Source: an uncultured Dorea sp. | GTDB taxonomy: Bacteria; Bacillota; Clostridia; Lachnospirales; Lachnospiraceae | Length of the DNA stretch: 6,382 nt | Assembly: GCA_910586965.1 (NCBI GenBank) | Contig: CAJUMF010000065.1 | Coordinates: 1-6,382 of the forward strand | Direction of reading: 5' to 3' | Shown here: positions 5,249 through 6,382 of the stretch, piece by piece | Layout: the number at the start of each line of letters is the position of its first letter | Position numbering within the stretch: position 1 is the first letter of the stretch | Program-made: the position numbers and the translations under genes | The notes under the pieces: generated by a model | What the model was told of the DNA's origin: nothing | The model's database searches: none | Seen by the model: only the letters and a program-made list of their open reading frames with translations

Positions 5249-5277
5249 TTGACATCTTTATGATATCAATTTATATT
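5249..5277 (+). promoter_or_regulatory. Strong promoter of the membrane protein gene, with palindrome in spacer
   Basis: TTGACA (5249-5254) matches consensus fully and TATATT (5272-5277) follows after exactly 17 bp; a TATAAT overlaps just downstream (5277-5282). The spacer contains the 8-bp palindrome TGATATCA (5261-5268), a plausible operator for the divergent RHH repressor. Transcription is expected from about 5284. Confidence 0.65.
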
Positions 5278-5346
5278 ATAATAGTGGCAAAAAGAGAGGA
5301 ACAGAAAGTAAATCAGTGGTAAGTGGAGGTATAAAAGATAAAGAGA

Positions 5347-5892
5347 ATGTGGGAAAAAATACGGACGAAATGGAATGCCTTTCGGGTTGATGATGAAGAC
5401 GATGATACTAAGAAACATTTAAGCCAGTCTGATAAGCGTTCCCTTTTATTTGGATATTTTTTAATAAGCTTGCTTTTAATCGCCTTTGTGACATTGCTCA
5501 TCAAAGTGAATGACCTTCGGGCAGACCGCCGGAGTGACGCGGCTATGGAAGAACTTTTGAATATGGTCATATCTTACATGGAGTCCGCTACGGAAGATGA
5601 ATACGATGAGATTGCCCGTACCATAAGACATGACCTGGTGTTTTCCGTATATGAGAAGGATATGGAGAAATACATCCGGTATATCCCGAATACTTCTAAA
5701 AAATGCCGTGCCTGCAAGGAAAGTTATCCTGCACAGGCAGTTCTTGTCAGCTTAAATACCGGGGAGTTGTATCCGCTGGATTTGTCTGAGCGAGGGATAA
5801 ATCCGGAGGATTACCAGGGAAATATGCGGCTGACATGCGGCTATGATGAAATAAGCCGGACTGCAGATTGGAGATTATGCATTGGAGATTAA
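5347..5892 (+). CDS. Single-pass membrane protein of unknown function with CxxC motif
   Basis: The 181-residue frame is not a family I can name. It has a short N-terminal region with an acidic run VDDEDDD (14-20) and one clear membrane segment at about 33-54 (LLFGYFLISLLLIAFVTLLI). A soluble C-terminal part of about 125 residues contains C120-x2-C123 (CRAC), C164 and C178, which could bind a metal or form disulfides. Orientation is uncertain because basic residues flank both sides. The ribosome binding site is odd: GGAGG (5325-5329) is 17 bases before the ATG, too far for normal use, and no closer GTG or TTG start exists in frame before the TAA at 5332. The 3' end is suspect: ATTGGAGATTA occurs twice (5867-5877, 5881-5891), and the +1 frame stays open to 5947 with a protein-like sequence. 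The last residues may therefore come from a frameshift. A strong promoter at 5249 serves it. Confidence 0.65.
   Translation: MWEKIRTKWNAFRVDDEDDDTKKHLSQSDKRSLLFGYFLISLLLIAFVTLLIKVNDLRADRRSDAAMEELLNMVISYMESATEDEYDEIARTIRHDLVFSVYEKDMEKYIRYIPNTSKKCRACKESYPAQAVLVSLNTGELYPLDLSERGINPEDYQGNMRLTCGYDEISRTADWRLCIGD
5867..5891 (+). repeat. 11-bp direct repeat at the 3' end of the membrane protein gene
   Basis: ATTGGAGATTA is repeated with a 14-bp period (5867-5877 and 5881-5891), the second copy containing the stop codon. A period that is not a multiple of three fits a slippage event that changed the reading frame. Confidence 0.6.
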
Positions 5893-6185
5893 ATATAGAG
5901 ACAGGGGCTATGAAATAGACGTTAAGTTTGTCGGTGAAACGGAGTGATTCGGGGGATGATAAGTGAAAAATGAATCAAATCTTCGTACTATTATCATAAA
6001 CTTCCCGATTTTACAAGCACATGGCTGCTTGTGCAGTGTATTCATTACTTTTTGGCCAAACAATTCGCATGCGATATATCAAAAAATTTTCACGCTGCAA
6101 TAACGGCGGATTTTAACATATCATTCTATCCGAAAATGTAGTATAATAAATAAAAAATACTAATATCTAAAATTTGGAGGGTATA
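5893..6185. other. Intergenic region with hairpin and palindromes
   Basis: Apart from the possible +1-frame tail of the preceding gene (to 5947), no coding sequence is seen. It holds a 7-bp hairpin ACAAGCA-CATGGC-TGCTTGT (6013-6032) without a T-run, and two 10-bp perfect palindromes, TTTGGCCAAA (6051-6060) and TCGCATGCGA (6065-6074), four bases apart. A TATAAT at 6142-6147 lies before the RhuM remnant; no good -35 is found 16-18 bp upstream of it. Confidence 0.45.
6142..6147 (+). promoter_or_regulatory. Probable -10 element of the RhuM-family remnant
   Basis: A perfect TATAAT sits 38 bp before the ATG at 6186, with GGAGGG (6176-6181) between. The -35 region reads TATCAT at 17 bp, which is weak. 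Confidence 0.35.
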
Positions 6186-6382
6186 ATGACACAATCAAAT
6201 ATTATCATGTACACGACCGAAGATGGTGTCACAAAAATAGAAGTTACAATTGGTAAAAGAGGCAGTTTGGGCAAAATTTGCCTACACTGCTGCTGACGGC
6301 AAGACTTATTAGGTAGATTTTTATAACTTAGATGTTATTATTTCCGTTGGTTATCGGGTAAAATCCCTGAGAGGAACACAGT
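6186..6382 (+). pseudogene. RhuM-family protein gene, broken and running off the window
   Basis: The start is intact: GGAGGG five bases before ATG, then MTQSNIIMYTTEDGVTKIEV, the usual N-terminus of RhuM-family proteins. That frame then turns into unrelated sequence and stops at TGA 6294-6296 after 36 codons. The +1 frame carries the continuation: from about 6256 it reads KEAVWAKFAYTAADGKTY, then TAG (6310-6312), then VDFYNLDVIISVGYRVKSLR and GTQ at the window edge. The family normally has a helix-turn-helix-like stretch (around VWL...AELF...STISRH...EGEL) between these two parts, so roughly 40 codons appear deleted near 6249-6256 with loss of frame. The TAG sits where the family usually has Gln, consistent with a CAG-to-TAG change. 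RhuM genes are of uncertain function and are common in accessory and defence-associated regions. The gene is inactive by two independent lesions; its 3' part lies beyond the window. Confidence 0.85.

Overview
The window looks like chromosome from an anaerobic gut Firmicute, most likely a Lachnospiraceae member. This rests on the paired NfnA/NfnB genes of energy metabolism, strong GGAGG ribosome binding sites, and the mix of a GC-richer housekeeping block with AT-rich accessory DNA. No marker gene in the window fixes the species.

Left part, about 200-3261, + strand. A sigma-A-type promoter drives nfnA and nfnB, which overlap by one base (TAATG). Together they encode the electron-bifurcating NADH-dependent reduced ferredoxin:NADP+ oxidoreductase. 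A stem-loop with T-runs follows. A 16-codon ORF starts in the loop of that hairpin, reads through its 3' arm and stops inside the Shine-Dalgarno of the next gene, a 202-residue cytosolic protein of unknown function. Positions 1-175 hold only a doubtful 45-codon ORF that folds into a nested stem-loop.

Middle part, 3289-5181, - strand, visibly more AT-rich. It carries an AbiF/AbiD-type (Abi_2) HEPN protein with an RNxxxH active-site motif. A compact RNA gene sits directly upstream: a near-consensus promoter (TTGACT-17-TATACT), a roughly 69-nt structured transcript and an intrinsic terminator, then the abi ribosome binding site and start. The order promoter, small structured RNA, terminator, HEPN toxin is that of an RNA-antitoxin/protein-toxin locus, and it is the most interesting system here. 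About 320 bp of non-coding DNA with inverted repeats follows, then two tandem, roughly 60% identical ribbon-helix-helix DNA-binding proteins of 58 and 56 residues.

Right part, 5249-6382, + strand. Divergent from the second RHH gene is a strong promoter and a single-pass membrane protein with a CxxC motif, whose 3' end looks frameshifted beside an 11-bp direct repeat. After about 290 bp of apparently non-coding DNA comes the start of a RhuM-family gene, broken by an internal deletion with frameshift and a premature TAG; it runs off the window. The section from 3289 to the end therefore reads as an accessory island (defence, small regulators, decayed genes) placed next to a core metabolic operon.
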